NCBI GenBank assembly: GCA_900552905.1
Contig: USBR01000013.1
Span: 1 to 26,793, forward strand
Length of the DNA: 26,793 bases
Direction of reading: 5' to 3'
Source: an uncultured Succinatimonas sp.
GTDB lineage: Bacteria > Pseudomonadota > Gammaproteobacteria > Enterobacterales > Succinivibrionaceae
The notes under the pieces are model-generated. The model searched no databases and was not told the origin of the DNA. It saw only the letters and a program-made list of their open reading frames with translations. This document shows, one piece after another, positions 13,713 through 22,548 of the stretch. The position numbers were made by a program, and so were the translations under genes. Position 1 is the stretch's first letter. Every line of letters begins with the position of its first letter.

Positions 13713-16094
13713 ATGTTATTCAATAAAAGATGGGTTGACGAGTGGGTCCCCAACAATTTAAGCGCACAAGAGCTTGCCGATAAGATCACCATGGCCGGCT
13801 TAGAGGTTGATTCCGTCAAGGCTCCTTGCGGTGATTTTGCTCATGTTGTTATTGCTAAGGTTTTAACCTGTGTCCCGCATCCGGATTCTGATCATATGCA
13901 TCTGACTACCGTTGATGATGGTAGCGGTGAGCCGATTCAGGTCGTCTGCGGCGCTCACAATTGCCGTGAGGGTTTAAAGGTCTGCTTTGCGCAATTAGGT
14001 GCCCATGTTGGCGACTTAAAGATCAAAAAAGCTAAGCTCCGTGGTGTTGAGTCTAATGGTATGCTCTGCTCTTATAAAGAGTTAGGCATGGCTGAGGAGT
14101 CTGACGGTATCATCGAGTTACCTGAGGATGCTCCTTTAGGTATGGATATCCACGAGTACTTCCACCTCGATGACAGCATCATCGATGTCGATCTCACTAC
14201 TAACCGTCCGGATTGCTTAGGTATCTACGGTATTGCCCGTGAAGCCTCAGTTCTTATCGGTCAGGAATTTGTCGAGAAAGATGTGCCGGCTGTTCTAAGT
14301 GAGATTAGCGACACCATGCCGGTTAAGCTTTTAGATAAGGAAGCTTGCCCGCGTTATTTAAGCCGTATTATTCGTGGCGTCAATCAGAAGGCTCAAAGCC
14401 CGCTGTGGATGACTGAGAGATTACGTCGTTGCGGTATCAGAGCTGTCTCTCCTATTGTAGATGTGACCAATTATGTCATGCTCGAGTACAGCCAGCCTTT
14501 ACATTCTTTTGATCTCAATAAGCTTCACGATGAGATCATTGTGCGTAAAGCTCACAAGGATGAGCCTTTAACTGTGCTCTCAGGTGAGGAGATTAAGCTC
14601 TCTGACAATACCCTGATCATTGCCGACTCCCAAGGTCCGGTCGCTATTGCCGGTATCTTCGGTGGTGCTAACTCTGGTATCGATGAGAATACTACTGATG
14701 TTGTTTTAGAGTCCGCTTTCTTCGCTCCTGATGCTATCAAGGGCCGTGCCCGTCAGTATGGTTTAGATACCGATGCCTCTCACCGTTTTGAGCGCGGTGT
14801 TGATCACGAAGGTCAGAGACGTGCAATGGAGAGAGCCACTGAGTTATTACTCCACATCGCCGGTGGTAAAGCTGGTCCTATCCATGAGGAAGTTGCTTCA
14901 GAGTGCTTACCTAAGCATGAGCCTATCGTTTTACGTATGTCTCACTTAAAGAAGGTCTTAGGTATCGAAATTCCTGTTGAGCAGGTTGAATTCATTCTCA
15001 CTCACTTAGGCATGAAGCCTAAGGCTATTGAGGGTGGTTTTGAGGCAATTTCACCGTCCTTTAGATTTGATATCGCCATCGAAGAGGATCTCATTGAAGA
15101 GGTTGCTCGTATGTATGGTTATGACAATATTCCTAATGCCGTACCGGTCAGCACTTTAGACATGGTTCACGACACTGAGGAGACTGTCTGCGATCGTCTC
15201 ATCAAGGAGTCCTTAGTCTCTTTAGGCTATAACGAGGCTATCACTTATTCCTTCACCGATCCGAGCGTTTTAAAGGTCTTCTCTGATGTTAAGCCTTTAA
15301 TGCTGACCATGCCGATTTCTCCTGAGCTTTCAGCTATGCGTACAAGCTTAGTTGCAGGTTTAGTTTTAGCTTGCCGCTATAATCTCAACCGTCAGCAAAA
15401 GCGCGTACGTTTATTTGAGCAGGGCTTACGCTATATCATCGATGAGAAGGCTGAAAATGGCGTATCTCAGGAAGCGATGATTGCCGCTGTTGCTGTCGGT
15501 GCTGTTGCCGATGAGTCGTGGAATCAGGCCTCCCGCAATGTCGACTTCTTCGATATTAAGGGCGATTTAGAGAATCTCTTAGGTATTACCTGCAAGGGCT
15601 CTGAGTTTGAGTTCCGTCGTAGCACTAATAAGGCCTTACATCCAGGCCAGAGCGCTGATATCTATAAGAATGGTGAGCTTGTAGGTTATGTCGGTATGTT
15701 ACATCCGCAGGCTCAAAAGGAATTAGGTATCAAGCAAGCTGTCGCCGTCTTTGAGATTAAGCGTGAGGCTGTAGCTTTACGTAAGGTTCCAGCTTATGAG
15801 AGCATCTCTAAGTTCCCGACTGTAAGACGTGATCTAGCTTTCGTCGTGGATAAGAAGGTTGAGGCTTCGGCTTTATGCAATACCATCCGCGAGGTTGGTG
15901 GGGCATTAGTTAAGCAGGTAGTCATCTTCGACGTCTTTGAGGGTGAGTCCTTAGGCGCAGATAAGCGTTCTATCGCTTTAGGTGTTTTAGCCTCTGATAC
16001 TGAGCGTACCTTAGAGGATCAGGATACCGATGCTTTAATTGAGAAGATTGTTGCCGCCTGCTCTGAGAAGTTTGGCGCCACCTTACGTTCTTAA
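13713..16094 (+). CDS. pheT: Phenylalanyl-tRNA synthetase beta subunit
   Basis: PheT is the structural, tRNA-binding and editing subunit. The 793-residue protein (E. coli 795) starts with KRWVDEWVPNNLSAQELA. It then has the EMAP-like OB fold with VVCGAHNCREGLKVCFAQLG (about 75-95) and KLRGVESNGMLCSYKELG, the B3/B4 editing domain around DVTNYVMLEYSQPLHSFD, the B5 region near 400-470, the catalytic-like domain, and a C-terminal FDX-ACB anticodon-binding domain with SISKFPTVRRDLAFVVD. It follows pheS by 36 bases. In E. coli ihfA follows; here xseB follows after 14 bases. Confidence 0.97.
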   Translation: MLFNKRWVDEWVPNNLSAQELADKITMAGLEVDSVKAPCGDFAHVVIAKVLTCVPHPDSDHMHLTTVDDGSGEPIQVVCGAHNCREGLKVCFAQLGAHVGDLKIKKAKLRGVESNGMLCSYKELGMAEESDGIIELPEDAPLGMDIHEYFHLDDSIIDVDLTTNRPDCLGIYGIAREASVLIGQEFVEKDVPAVLSEISDTMPVKLLDKEACPRYLSRIIRGVNQKAQSPLWMTERLRRCGIRAVSPIVDVTNYVMLEYSQPLHSFDLNKLHDEIIVRKAHKDEPLTVLSGEEIKLSDNTLIIADSQGPVAIAGIFGGANSGIDENTTDVVLESAFFAPDAIKGRARQYGLDTDASHRFERGVDHEGQRRAMERATELLLHIAGGKAGPIHEEVASECLPKHEPIVLRMSHLKKVLGIEIPVEQVEFILTHLGMKPKAIEGGFEAISPSFRFDIAIEEDLIEEVARMYGYDNIPNAVPVSTLDMVHDTEETVCDRLIKESLVSLGYNEAITYSFTDPSVLKVFSDVKPLMLTMPISPELSAMRTSLVAGLVLACRYNLNRQQKRVRLFEQGLRYIIDEKAENGVSQEAMIAAVAVGAVADESWNQASRNVDFFDIKGDLENLLGITCKGSEFEFRRSTNKALHPGQSADIYKNGELVGYVGMLHPQAQKELGIKQAVAVFEIKREAVALRKVPAYESISKFPTVRRDLAFVVDKKVEASALCNTIREVGGALVKQVVIFDVFEGESLGADKRSIALGVLASDTERTLEDQDTDALIEKIVAACSEKFGATLRS

Positions 16095-16108
16095 TCAAGG
16101 AAATAATA

Positions 16109-16333
16109 ATGACAGAAAACTGCATGACCTCTTTAGAGGACCGTTTAAAGAAGCTTGAAGAATTAACCCTAAAGCTTGAGGGCGGTCAACTTACTATGGA
16201 TGAAGCAATCACTGCTTATACTGAGGGCATGCAGTTAGCGTTATCATGTCGTAAGACATTAGATGAAATGACGCAAAAAGTGGAGATGGCTTCAGCTCAG
16301 GCTTTAGCCACTTCACCTGATAAGGAGAATTAA
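16109..16333 (+). CDS. xseB: Exodeoxyribonuclease VII small subunit
   Basis: XseB is the small subunit of exonuclease VII; several copies bind XseA, whose gene is not in this window. The 74-residue protein carries the family pattern SLEDRLKKLEELTLKLEGG, then LTMDEAITAYTEGM, then a helix ending CRKTLDEMTQKVEM, which is the expected pair of long helices. AAGGAAATAATA precedes ATG 16109; an in-frame ATG at 16124 is a possible shorter start. It lies 14 bases after pheT and 5 before ispA, the conserved xseB-ispA-dxs arrangement of gammaproteobacteria. Confidence 0.94.
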   Translation: MTENCMTSLEDRLKKLEELTLKLEGGQLTMDEAITAYTEGMQLALSCRKTLDEMTQKVEMASAQALATSPDKEN

Positions 16334-16338
16334 GCACC

Positions 16339-17226
16339 ATGCAGTCATTAAAGGAATTTGCCCCGTGGTCTCAAAACCGGGTTACCTCCTTTATGGATGA
16401 ATATGTATCAGCTTTTGATGATGATGCACAGGATTTAAAGGAGTCGATGCGTTATGGCTTGCTTTTAGGCGGCAAGCGGGCGCGTCCTTTATTGGTTTAT
16501 GCCACCGGTATGGCTTTAGGTCAAAAACCTGAGGTCTTAGATTATGCGGCAGCTGCCATTGAGTGCATTCATGCTTATTCTCTGATTCACGACGATATGC
16601 CCGAAATGGACAATGATAAATTACGTCGTGGTAAGCCTACAGTTCATTGTAAATTCGGACAGACCACCGCGCTTTTAGCCGGTGATGCTCTGCAAACCTT
16701 AGGTTTTGAATTCATCTCTGATCCTAAAAGCGGTTTTGCTCCGAAAAATGTTGCGGCCCTTATCCATGTCTTAGCTAAGGGCGCAGGCTATCGCGGTATG
16801 TGTGGCGGTCAGGCTATCGATCTGCAATCTGAGCACAAGGCCATCAGCTTAGAGGAATTAAAGCTTTTACACTCTAAGAAGACCGGTGCTTTAATTCGTG
16901 CCGCCGTAGCTTTAGGAGCCATCGCTGCTGATGCTGATAAGGACACGCTTAAGACTTTAGATGATTATGCCGTCAATGTCGGCTTAGGCTTTCAAGTCTG
17001 GGATGATGTTTTAGATGTTATCGGGGATACTGAGATCATGGGTAAGACCCAAGGCTCAGATGAGAGCTTAGATAAGAGTACTTATCCTAAGCTTTTAGGC
17101 TTAGAGGAGGCTAAGGCCTTCGCTTATGAGTGTGCCGCTAAGGCGTGTGAGGCTTTAAAGAGCCTGCCCTATGACACTACTATTCTTGCTCAATTTGCTA
17201 ACTTTGCCGTCTCAAGAGATCACTAA
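16339..17226 (+). CDS. ispA: Farnesyl diphosphate synthase
   Basis: IspA condenses dimethylallyl and isopentenyl diphosphates stepwise to farnesyl diphosphate, the precursor of quinone side chains and undecaprenyl carrier lipid. The 295-residue protein (E. coli 299) has GGKRARP at 44-50, the first aspartate-rich motif DDMPEMD at 85-91 inside the E. coli-like stretch ECIHAYSLIHDD, MCGGQAIDL at 154-162, KTGALIRAAV, and the second motif DDVLD at 222-226. The start ATG 16339 has AAGGAG upstream, with an 11-base gap. Geranylgeranyl synthases share the fold; similarity to IspA and the xseB/dxs neighbours decide the call. Confidence 0.95.
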   Translation: MQSLKEFAPWSQNRVTSFMDEYVSAFDDDAQDLKESMRYGLLLGGKRARPLLVYATGMALGQKPEVLDYAAAAIECIHAYSLIHDDMPEMDNDKLRRGKPTVHCKFGQTTALLAGDALQTLGFEFISDPKSGFAPKNVAALIHVLAKGAGYRGMCGGQAIDLQSEHKAISLEELKLLHSKKTGALIRAAVALGAIAADADKDTLKTLDDYAVNVGLGFQVWDDVLDVIGDTEIMGKTQGSDESLDKSTYPKLLGLEEAKAFAYECAAKACEALKSLPYDTTILAQFANFAVSRDH

Positions 17227-17229
17227 TAG

Positions 17230-19083
17230 ATGAGTGATACCCGATTATTAAATAATATTTCCTCGCCAGAGGATTTACGCAAACTTAAGGTCGAGGATTT
17301 ACCTGAGGTCTGTCAGGAGATCCGCGATTATCTTGTGGAAACTGTAAGTCAAACCTCAGGCCATTTGGCCTCAGGTTTAGCTGTAGTCGATCTGACTGTA
17401 GCTTTACATTATGTTTTCAATACCCCTATTGATGAATTAGTGTGGGATGTAGGTCATCAGGCCTATCCCCATAAGATCCTCACCGGTCATAAAAATGAGC
17501 TAAAGACCATCCGCCATAAGGACGGTCTGCATGCTTTCATTTGGCGTGGGGAGACAGAATATGATTTATTAAGTACAGGTCACGCCTCAACCTCTATAGG
17601 CTCAGCTTTAGGTTTAGCTATGGCCTCAAAGCTTCAAGGGAAGTCCAATCACGTCATTGCGGTCATCGGTGACGGAGCTCTGTCAGGTGGCGCGGCCTTT
17701 GAGGCTTTAAATAATGCCGGCTCCTATAAGGATCTCAATTTATTAGTCATTCTCAATGACAATGAGATGAGTATTTCCCATAATGTCGGCTCCATTGCCC
17801 AAAGCCTCTCGCGCATTATCGCTAATCCGCATTATGCTAAGCTCATTAAGGGCGGCCGCAAGATCTTAGAGTCATTACCGGCCATTCACGATTTTGCCAT
17901 GCGTGCGCAAGAGCATGTTAAAGGTATGGTCATGCCCGGGACGCTCTTTGAGGAATTAGGCTTTAATTATATAGGCCCGGTTGATGGCAATGATGTGCAG
18001 GGATTAGTCTCGATTTTAAAGAATATCGAGCAATTAGAAGGCCTGCAATTTTTACATATTGTTACCACCAAGGGTAAGGGTTATGCCCCAGCTGAGCAAG
18101 ATCCGATAAGCTATCATGGCGTACCGGTCTTCAATCCTACTTGTGGTATTGAGCCTAGCCCTCATCCAACCGATAACTCTTATTCAGCCACCTTTGGTCG
18201 CTGGTTATGCGCTAAGGCTTTAGAAGAGGAAAAATTAGTCGCCATTACTCCGGCTATGCGCGTAGGCTCAGGAATGAGCGATTTTGCCCGTGATTTCCCT
18301 GAGCGCTTTTTTGATGTCGGTATTGCTGAACAGCATGCCATGATTTATGCCTCAGGCTTAGCTGCCGGCGGTATGCGCCCGGTAGTTAATATTTATTCTT
18401 CTTTCCTACAACGCGCTTATGATGGCGTCATTCATGACTTTGCCATTCAGGATCTGCCGATTGTCTTAGCTATCGATCGTGGTGGTATTGTCGGTCCCGA
18501 TGGTCCTACGCATCAGGGCGCTTATGATCTGTGCTTCTTGCGCACTGTACCTAATGTCGTCATTATGACCCCGTCAAGTGGCGATGAATTATGGCGTATG
18601 CTCGATTGTGCCTATGCCTATAAGCATCCGGCCATTGTGCGCTTTGCCCGTTGTAATGCCGCCTCTGACGTTTGGCCTTATGCACAAGGACAGAGCCTTG
18701 AAATTGGTAAGGCTAGGGTAATGCGTGAGGGTAAGAAGATTGCCTTATGCGTCTTTGGACCTTTAGTCTATGAGTATCAGGATTTAGCCATTAAGTACGA
18801 TCTCACCTTAGTGGATATGCGCTTTGTAAAGCCTTTAGATGAAGAGCTCATCTGCGCTTTAGCTTCAAGCCATGATTATTTAGTCACCGTCGAAGATGGT
18901 GCGCTTAAGGGTGGAATCGGCGAGGCGGTGGCAGCTTTAGTCTGTGAGAAGAAGCTCTCAGCCTGTGTCATCTCTAAGGGCATTCCCGATCGCTTTGTCA
19001 TGGAAGATTCGCGCAAGCATATTCTGCATGATTTAGGCTTAGATGCAGATGGCATCAGTGCCACTATAGCTAACTTATTATAA
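17230..19083 (+). CDS. dxs: 1-deoxy-D-xylulose-5-phosphate synthase
   Basis: Dxs joins pyruvate and glyceraldehyde-3-phosphate, using thiamine diphosphate, in the first step of the MEP isoprenoid pathway. The 617-residue protein (E. coli 620) has H45 in QTSGHLASGL, GHQAYPHKILTG at 75-86, the thiamine-binding VIGDGALSGG at 145-154 with NDNEMSIS at 176-183, H296 in YHGVP, and the catalytic glutamate E367 in DVGIAEQHA. A transketolase C-terminal domain closes it. It starts 3 bases after the ispA stop, so the two are co-expressed. Because 4-thiouridine-linked thiazole synthesis (ThiI) supplies thiamine, part of its cofactor route is also in this window. Confidence 0.97.
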   Translation: MSDTRLLNNISSPEDLRKLKVEDLPEVCQEIRDYLVETVSQTSGHLASGLAVVDLTVALHYVFNTPIDELVWDVGHQAYPHKILTGHKNELKTIRHKDGLHAFIWRGETEYDLLSTGHASTSIGSALGLAMASKLQGKSNHVIAVIGDGALSGGAAFEALNNAGSYKDLNLLVILNDNEMSISHNVGSIAQSLSRIIANPHYAKLIKGGRKILESLPAIHDFAMRAQEHVKGMVMPGTLFEELGFNYIGPVDGNDVQGLVSILKNIEQLEGLQFLHIVTTKGKGYAPAEQDPISYHGVPVFNPTCGIEPSPHPTDNSYSATFGRWLCAKALEEEKLVAITPAMRVGSGMSDFARDFPERFFDVGIAEQHAMIYASGLAAGGMRPVVNIYSSFLQRAYDGVIHDFAIQDLPIVLAIDRGGIVGPDGPTHQGAYDLCFLRTVPNVVIMTPSSGDELWRMLDCAYAYKHPAIVRFARCNAASDVWPYAQGQSLEIGKARVMREGKKIALCVFGPLVYEYQDLAIKYDLTLVDMRFVKPLDEELICALASSHDYLVTVEDGALKGGIGEAVAALVCEKKLSACVISKGIPDRFVMEDSRKHILHDLGLDADGISATIANLL

Positions 19084-19100
19084 TTTTTGAGGAAAGTTAC

Positions 19101-19589
19101 ATGCCTTCTTTTGATATTGTCTCTAAGTTAAAAAAGGATGAGGTACAAAACGCTGTGGATAATGCTTCCCGCGAGCTGAGTACCCGTTATGATTTCCGTG
19201 GCACCGAGGCCTCCTTTAGCTTTAATAAAGCCGATAGTTCTGTAAAGCTTGAAGCTCCTGAGGAATTTCAGATTCAGCAGATGGACGATATTTTAAGACA
19301 GAAGCTTATCAAGCGTGGTATTGAGGCTACAGCTGCGGTCTTCGGTGAGGTGAGCCGTTCAGGTAAACGCTCCATTCAGACTGTGACCTTTAAGGATGGC
19401 ATCGATAAGGATTTAGGCCGTAAGATTGTCAAACTGATTAAGGACGCTTCACTTAAAGTCGACGCTAAGATCAATGATGATATTGTCCGCGTTAATGGTA
19501 AGAAAAAGGACGATCTGCAAGCTTGTATTGCGCTCGTACGCTCTTCTAAATTAGAACAGCCGCTACAGTTTGAAAACTTCCGCGATTAG
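19101..19589 (+). CDS. yajQ: YajQ family nucleotide-binding protein
   Basis: YajQ is a small cytosolic protein of two ferredoxin-like folds. E. coli YajQ binds nucleotides, and a Xanthomonas homologue binds cyclic di-GMP. The 162-residue protein (E. coli 163) opens with the family signature MPSFDIVSKLKKDEVQNA and STRYDFRG, and contains KLIKRGIEA and GRKIVKLIKDASLKVDAKI. AGGAAAG precedes ATG 19101. It follows dxs by 17 bases and is probably in the same transcript. Its role in the cell is not settled. Confidence 0.95.
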   Translation: MPSFDIVSKLKKDEVQNAVDNASRELSTRYDFRGTEASFSFNKADSSVKLEAPEEFQIQQMDDILRQKLIKRGIEATAAVFGEVSRSGKRSIQTVTFKDGIDKDLGRKIVKLIKDASLKVDAKINDDIVRVNGKKKDDLQACIALVRSSKLEQPLQFENFRD

Positions 19590-19608
19590 ATAATTGAAAA
19601 GTAAGTTA

Positions 19609-20841
19609 ATGCGGGATATTTTTTCCCGCAAAATGGGCATATGTGTGGTGACGGGTTTTTCCTCAGGTCTACCACTCTATGTCCTTTTAAGTTTATTGTC
19701 AGCGTGGTTACGCTCTGAAGGTCTCGATCTTAGCACTATCGGCTTTATGTCGCTTGTGATGTTTCCCTATACTTGGAAGTTTCTGTGGGCCCCGCTTTTA
19801 GATCGTTATCGCCTTTTTAATCTTAGCCGCCGTAAAGGCTGGATGCTGACAACACAGGCACTGCTCATCGCCACCATCGCCTCCTTTGGCTTTTTTGACG
19901 CTCAAGAAAATATCTATATTATTGCGTCTTTAGCCTTTTTAACCTCAGTCTTCTCTGCAACCTTTGATGTGGCGGTTGACGCCTATCGCCGCGAAATTCT
20001 CAGCGATTTACAATTAGGCTTAGGTAATTCCTTATTTGTTAATGCCTATCGACTCTCAGGTCTTATTCCAGGCGGTCTATCCCTTATTCTCGCTGACGGT
20101 ATTTTAGCCTGGCAGGGAGTATTTTTATTTACTGCTCTATGCATGGCGCCGGGCTTTTTAGTCTGTCTCTTAATTAAAGAGCCGCAAGCTGTCAATCCAC
20201 CTCGTACTCTCTATGAGGCTACAGTCTTACCCTTTTTAGAATTTATCAAGCGCCGGGGCGTAAAGCATGCGCTGTTAATTTTATTATTTGTCTTTTTCTA
20301 TAAATTAGGCGATTCGATGGCTACTGCTCTAGCTACGCCTTTTTATATAGACTTAGGCTATGATCTCACTACCATCGGTATTGTGGCGAAAAATATCGGT
20401 CTATGGTCAACAGTCATAGGTTCCCTGCTAGGTGGCGTCATTATGACGCGTATTGGCATCAATAAAGCGCTGTGGCTTTTTGGCCTGGTGCAGATGATTA
20501 CCATTGTGGGTTTTTGGCTTTTAGCTTATGCAGGTGCTGAGGCTACCCCTTCAGTATGGTTATTTGCGCTAGTGCTCTTAGGTGAGTATCTAGGTGTAGG
20601 TCTAGGTACGGCCGCTTTTGTCTCTTTCATCGCTGTCTGTACTAATCCGCGTTTTACCGCCTTACAATTTGCGCTGTTAACGTCTCTCAGTGCCATTCCG
20701 CGTACCTTCTGTAATGCCACAACCGGTTTTATTGTCGAGGCCGTAGGGTGGGAACAGTTTTTCATTATCTGTACCCTGTTAGCGCTCCCAGGCCTTGTGC
20801 TTTTACATTACGTGGCGCCTTTTGGTGAAAAGCAAAATTAG
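19609..20841 (+). CDS. ampG: AmpG-like MFS transporter
   Basis: AmpG imports anhydro-muropeptides released during cell-wall turnover. The 410-residue protein has about 12 hydrophobic segments, and its first part (MGICVVTGFSSGLPLYVLLS, then TIGFMSLVMFPYTWKFLWAPLLDRY) and middle (FYKLGDSMATALATPFYIDL) resemble E. coli AmpG, including the FKFLWSPLMDRY block. It lacks the extra C-terminal segments of the 491-residue E. coli protein. I chose ATG 19609; an in-frame TTG at 19594 adds five residues. It follows yajQ by 19 bases. The family is clear, but substrate is inferred from similarity only, so ampG is a probable name. No beta-lactamase or ampR gene is near. Confidence 0.82.
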   Translation: MRDIFSRKMGICVVTGFSSGLPLYVLLSLLSAWLRSEGLDLSTIGFMSLVMFPYTWKFLWAPLLDRYRLFNLSRRKGWMLTTQALLIATIASFGFFDAQENIYIIASLAFLTSVFSATFDVAVDAYRREILSDLQLGLGNSLFVNAYRLSGLIPGGLSLILADGILAWQGVFLFTALCMAPGFLVCLLIKEPQAVNPPRTLYEATVLPFLEFIKRRGVKHALLILLFVFFYKLGDSMATALATPFYIDLGYDLTTIGIVAKNIGLWSTVIGSLLGGVIMTRIGINKALWLFGLVQMITIVGFWLLAYAGAEATPSVWLFALVLLGEYLGVGLGTAAFVSFIAVCTNPRFTALQFALLTSLSAIPRTFCNATTGFIVEAVGWEQFFIICTLLALPGLVLLHYVAPFGEKQN

Positions 20842-20890
20842 ATTTAGCTCAAAATTTTGGAAAAAAGTTTCTTAAATTTTTTAGATACTT

Positions 20891-20924
20891 TTGCACACAT
20901 TTTCGCAAGCGCTTGCACATTTTC
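20891..20924. promoter_or_regulatory. LacI-family-like operator with flanking direct repeats
   Basis: GCAAGCGCTTGC at 20905-20916 is a perfect palindrome with a central CG and fits the GCAAnCGnTTGC core of PurR-type operators. TTGCACA at 20891-20897 recurs at 20913-20919, and CATTTTC at 20898-20904 recurs at 20918-20924, so the palindrome is flanked by repeats. It lies about 60 bases or more upstream of the first nqr promoter candidate. Confidence 0.45.
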
Positions 20925-20974
20925 ATGAGTTTTAGCGCTTTTATATCAGAAAATGGCTTTTATACTTGCGATTT

Positions 20975-21003
20975 TGTTACAAAATTGCGTCTAAAATTAT
21001 AGA
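20975..21003 (+). promoter_or_regulatory. Candidate upstream nqr promoter
   Basis: TTGTTA at 20975-20980 and TATAGA at 20998-21003 match the consensus boxes at 4 of 6 positions each with a 17-base spacer. This promoter would give a leader of about 175 bases. Confidence 0.4.
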
Positions 21004-21051
21004 TATAGATCTAAACATTTACTTTTGCTTCAACGCTTTTGAGCCGATTTA

Positions 21052-21060
21052 TGGTAAAAT
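21052..21060 (+). promoter_or_regulatory. Candidate extended -10 nqr promoter
   Basis: TGG followed by TAAAAT at 21055-21060 (5 of 6 to TATAAT) forms an extended -10. No good -35 is present. Transcription would start near 21067, just before the structured leader. Confidence 0.45.
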
Positions 21061-21091
21061 TTATCGGGTATACCTGTCTGTCCCATCAGAG

Positions 21092-21147
21092 GATCGGCCT
21101 TTTTTTATGAAAGCTTTTATCTTCGGATGAACGAAAACAGGTCGATC
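21092..21147 (+). promoter_or_regulatory. Structured nqrA leader with long-range stem
   Basis: GATCGGCCT at 21092-21100 pairs with AGGTCGATC at 21139-21147 (nine pairs, one G-U). After a 1x1 mismatch the stem continues with TTTT at 21102-21105 and AAAA at 21134-21137. ACCTGT near 21072 can compete for ACAGGT at 21137-21142. A second hairpin, GGTGGA-GTAA-TCCCCC, follows at 21148-21163. No known riboswitch class was recognised. Confidence 0.5.
21107..21130 (+). CDS. Possible leader peptide MKAFIFG in the nqr leader
   Basis: ATG at 21107 opens a seven-codon frame ending in TGA at 21128-21130, inside the loop of the leader stem. AGAGGA at 21088-21093 lies about 13 bases upstream, which is rather far for a ribosome binding site. 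Two of seven residues are phenylalanine. An ORF this short can occur by chance. Confidence 0.2.
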   Translation: MKAFIFG

Positions 21148-21187
21148 GGTGGAGTAATCCCCCTTATGTTTATAGTTGGAACCGTCT

Positions 21188-22543
21188 ATGATTAACATCA
21201 AAAAAGGATTGGATCTGCCTATTGGCGGTAAGCCGGTACAGTCGATCAGCGATGTTCCGATGGTAAAGCATGTTGCTTTATTAGCAACTGATTACATCGG
21301 TTTACGTCCGTCGATGGCTGTTGAAGCCGGAGACCAGGTCAAGAAAGGTCAGGTTCTCTTCGAAGATAAGAAAAATCCTGGAACACGTTTCACTGCCCCT
21401 GTAGCTGGTAAAGTTATTGCCATCAACAGAGGTGCCCGTCGTGCCTTCCAGTCATTGGTCATTGAAGTAGATAATAACGGTAAGAGCGTGGAGTTCAAGA
21501 AAACCCCCGCTGATAAGCTGCTGGAGCTATCTTCAAAGGATGTAATTGACGAGTTGGTTGAGTCCGGTATGTGGACTGCCTTCCGTACCCGTCCTTTTGA
21601 CAAGGTACCGCAAATCGGTAGTTTGCCGCACTCTATCTTCGTTACTGCCATGGATACCAATCCTCTGGCTGCTGACCCTAAGGTTGTTATTGACAATGAC
21701 TCTGATGCCTTTGTCAATGGTATCAAGGTTATCAGCCGTCTTGGTGTCAAAGTTTACGTTTGTAAGGACGAGAAGTCCTTACCGTCCTGCTCTGTAGATA
21801 ACGTTCAAGAAGAAGTCTTCGTTGGACCGCACCCGGCAGGTCTTGCAGGTGTTCATATCCACACTCTTGATCCGGTAAACGAGAACAAGACTGTATGGCA
21901 TATCGGTTATCAGGACGTCATCGCTATCGGTCACTTATTTGTCGATGGTGAGTACTACAATCGTAGAGTCGTTTCCTTAGCTGGCCCTTGCGCTGCTAAC
22001 CCGCGTCTCATCGCTACTGTCCAGGGCGCTTCTGTCATGGAGATTGTCGGCAAGGATGAGATCAAGCAGGGTGATAAGGCTGTACGTGTCATCTCCGGTA
22101 CTGTCCTGTGGGGCAATAAGGTTGAGGGTCCGTACGCATACTTAGGCCGTTATCATCAGGGTATCGCCCTCATCGAGGAAGGCAATCAGAACGAGTTCTT
22201 CTTACAGAACTGGATGGGTATCGGTGCTAATCGTCACTCTGCCACTCGCGCTTTCCTCTCTGGCTTCGTTAAGCCTAAAGAGTATGTTTTCAACACTGCC
22301 CTCAATGGTGGTCCGCGTCCGATCATGCCTATTGGCAACTTCGAGAAGGTCTTACCGTTTGATGTTGAAGCTACCATGTTGATCCGTGCCATCGATATCA
22401 ACGACGTCGATCAGGCCAAGCTCTTAGGTATCTTAGAGTTATCCGAAGAGGATATCGCTCTTTGCACCTATGTCTGCCCAGGCAAGAACGATTATGGTCC
22501 TTTGCTTCGCAGAAGCTTGACTAAGATTGAAGTGGAGGGTTAA
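21188..22543 (+). CDS. nqrA: Na+-translocating NADH:quinone reductase subunit A
   Basis: NqrA is the cytosolic-side subunit of the six-part Na+-NQR complex and is linked to quinone binding. The 451-residue protein starts [14 protein letters not shown] and keeps [55 protein letters not shown] and [13 protein letters not shown], all very close to Vibrio NqrA. I chose ATG 21188, which matches the family start; an in-frame TTG at 21176 is less likely. TTGGA at 21176-21180 lies 7 bases upstream. It heads an operon in the order A to F, as in Vibrio. Confidence 0.96.
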   Translation: MINIKKGLDLPIGGKPVQSISDVPMVKHVALLATDYIGLRPSMAVEAGDQVKKGQVLFEDKKNPGTRFTAPVAGKVIAINRGARRAFQSLVIEVDNNGKSVEFKKTPADKLLELSSKDVIDELVESGMWTAFRTRPFDKVPQIGSLPHSIFVTAMDTNPLAADPKVVIDNDSDAFVNGIKVISRLGVKVYVCKDEKSLPSCSVDNVQEEVFVGPHPAGLAGVHIHTLDPVNENKTVWHIGYQDVIAIGHLFVDGEYYNRRVVSLAGPCAANPRLIATVQGASVMEIVGKDEIKQGDKAVRVISGTVLWGNKVEGPYAYLGRYHQGIALIEEGNQNEFFLQNWMGIGANRHSATRAFLSGFVKPKEYVFNTALNGGPRPIMPIGNFEKVLPFDVEATMLIRAIDINDVDQAKLLGILELSEEDIALCTYVCPGKNDYGPLLRRSLTKIEVEG

Positions 22544-22548
22544 TTAAA

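Larger units (their letters stand above)
20842..21187. other. Regulatory region between ampG and the nqr operon
   Basis: No ordinary gene lies here. The left part holds a 12-bp palindrome and direct repeats, the middle holds two candidate nqr promoters, and the right part forms a leader with a strong long-range stem and a mini-ORF; each is listed separately. I see no clear terminator for ampG. Confidence 0.6.

Noticed and set aside
21349..21750. A 133-residue open frame antisense to nqrA.
   Set aside because: It is a shadow of the codon pattern of nqrA, with no ribosome binding site and no recognisable protein features.
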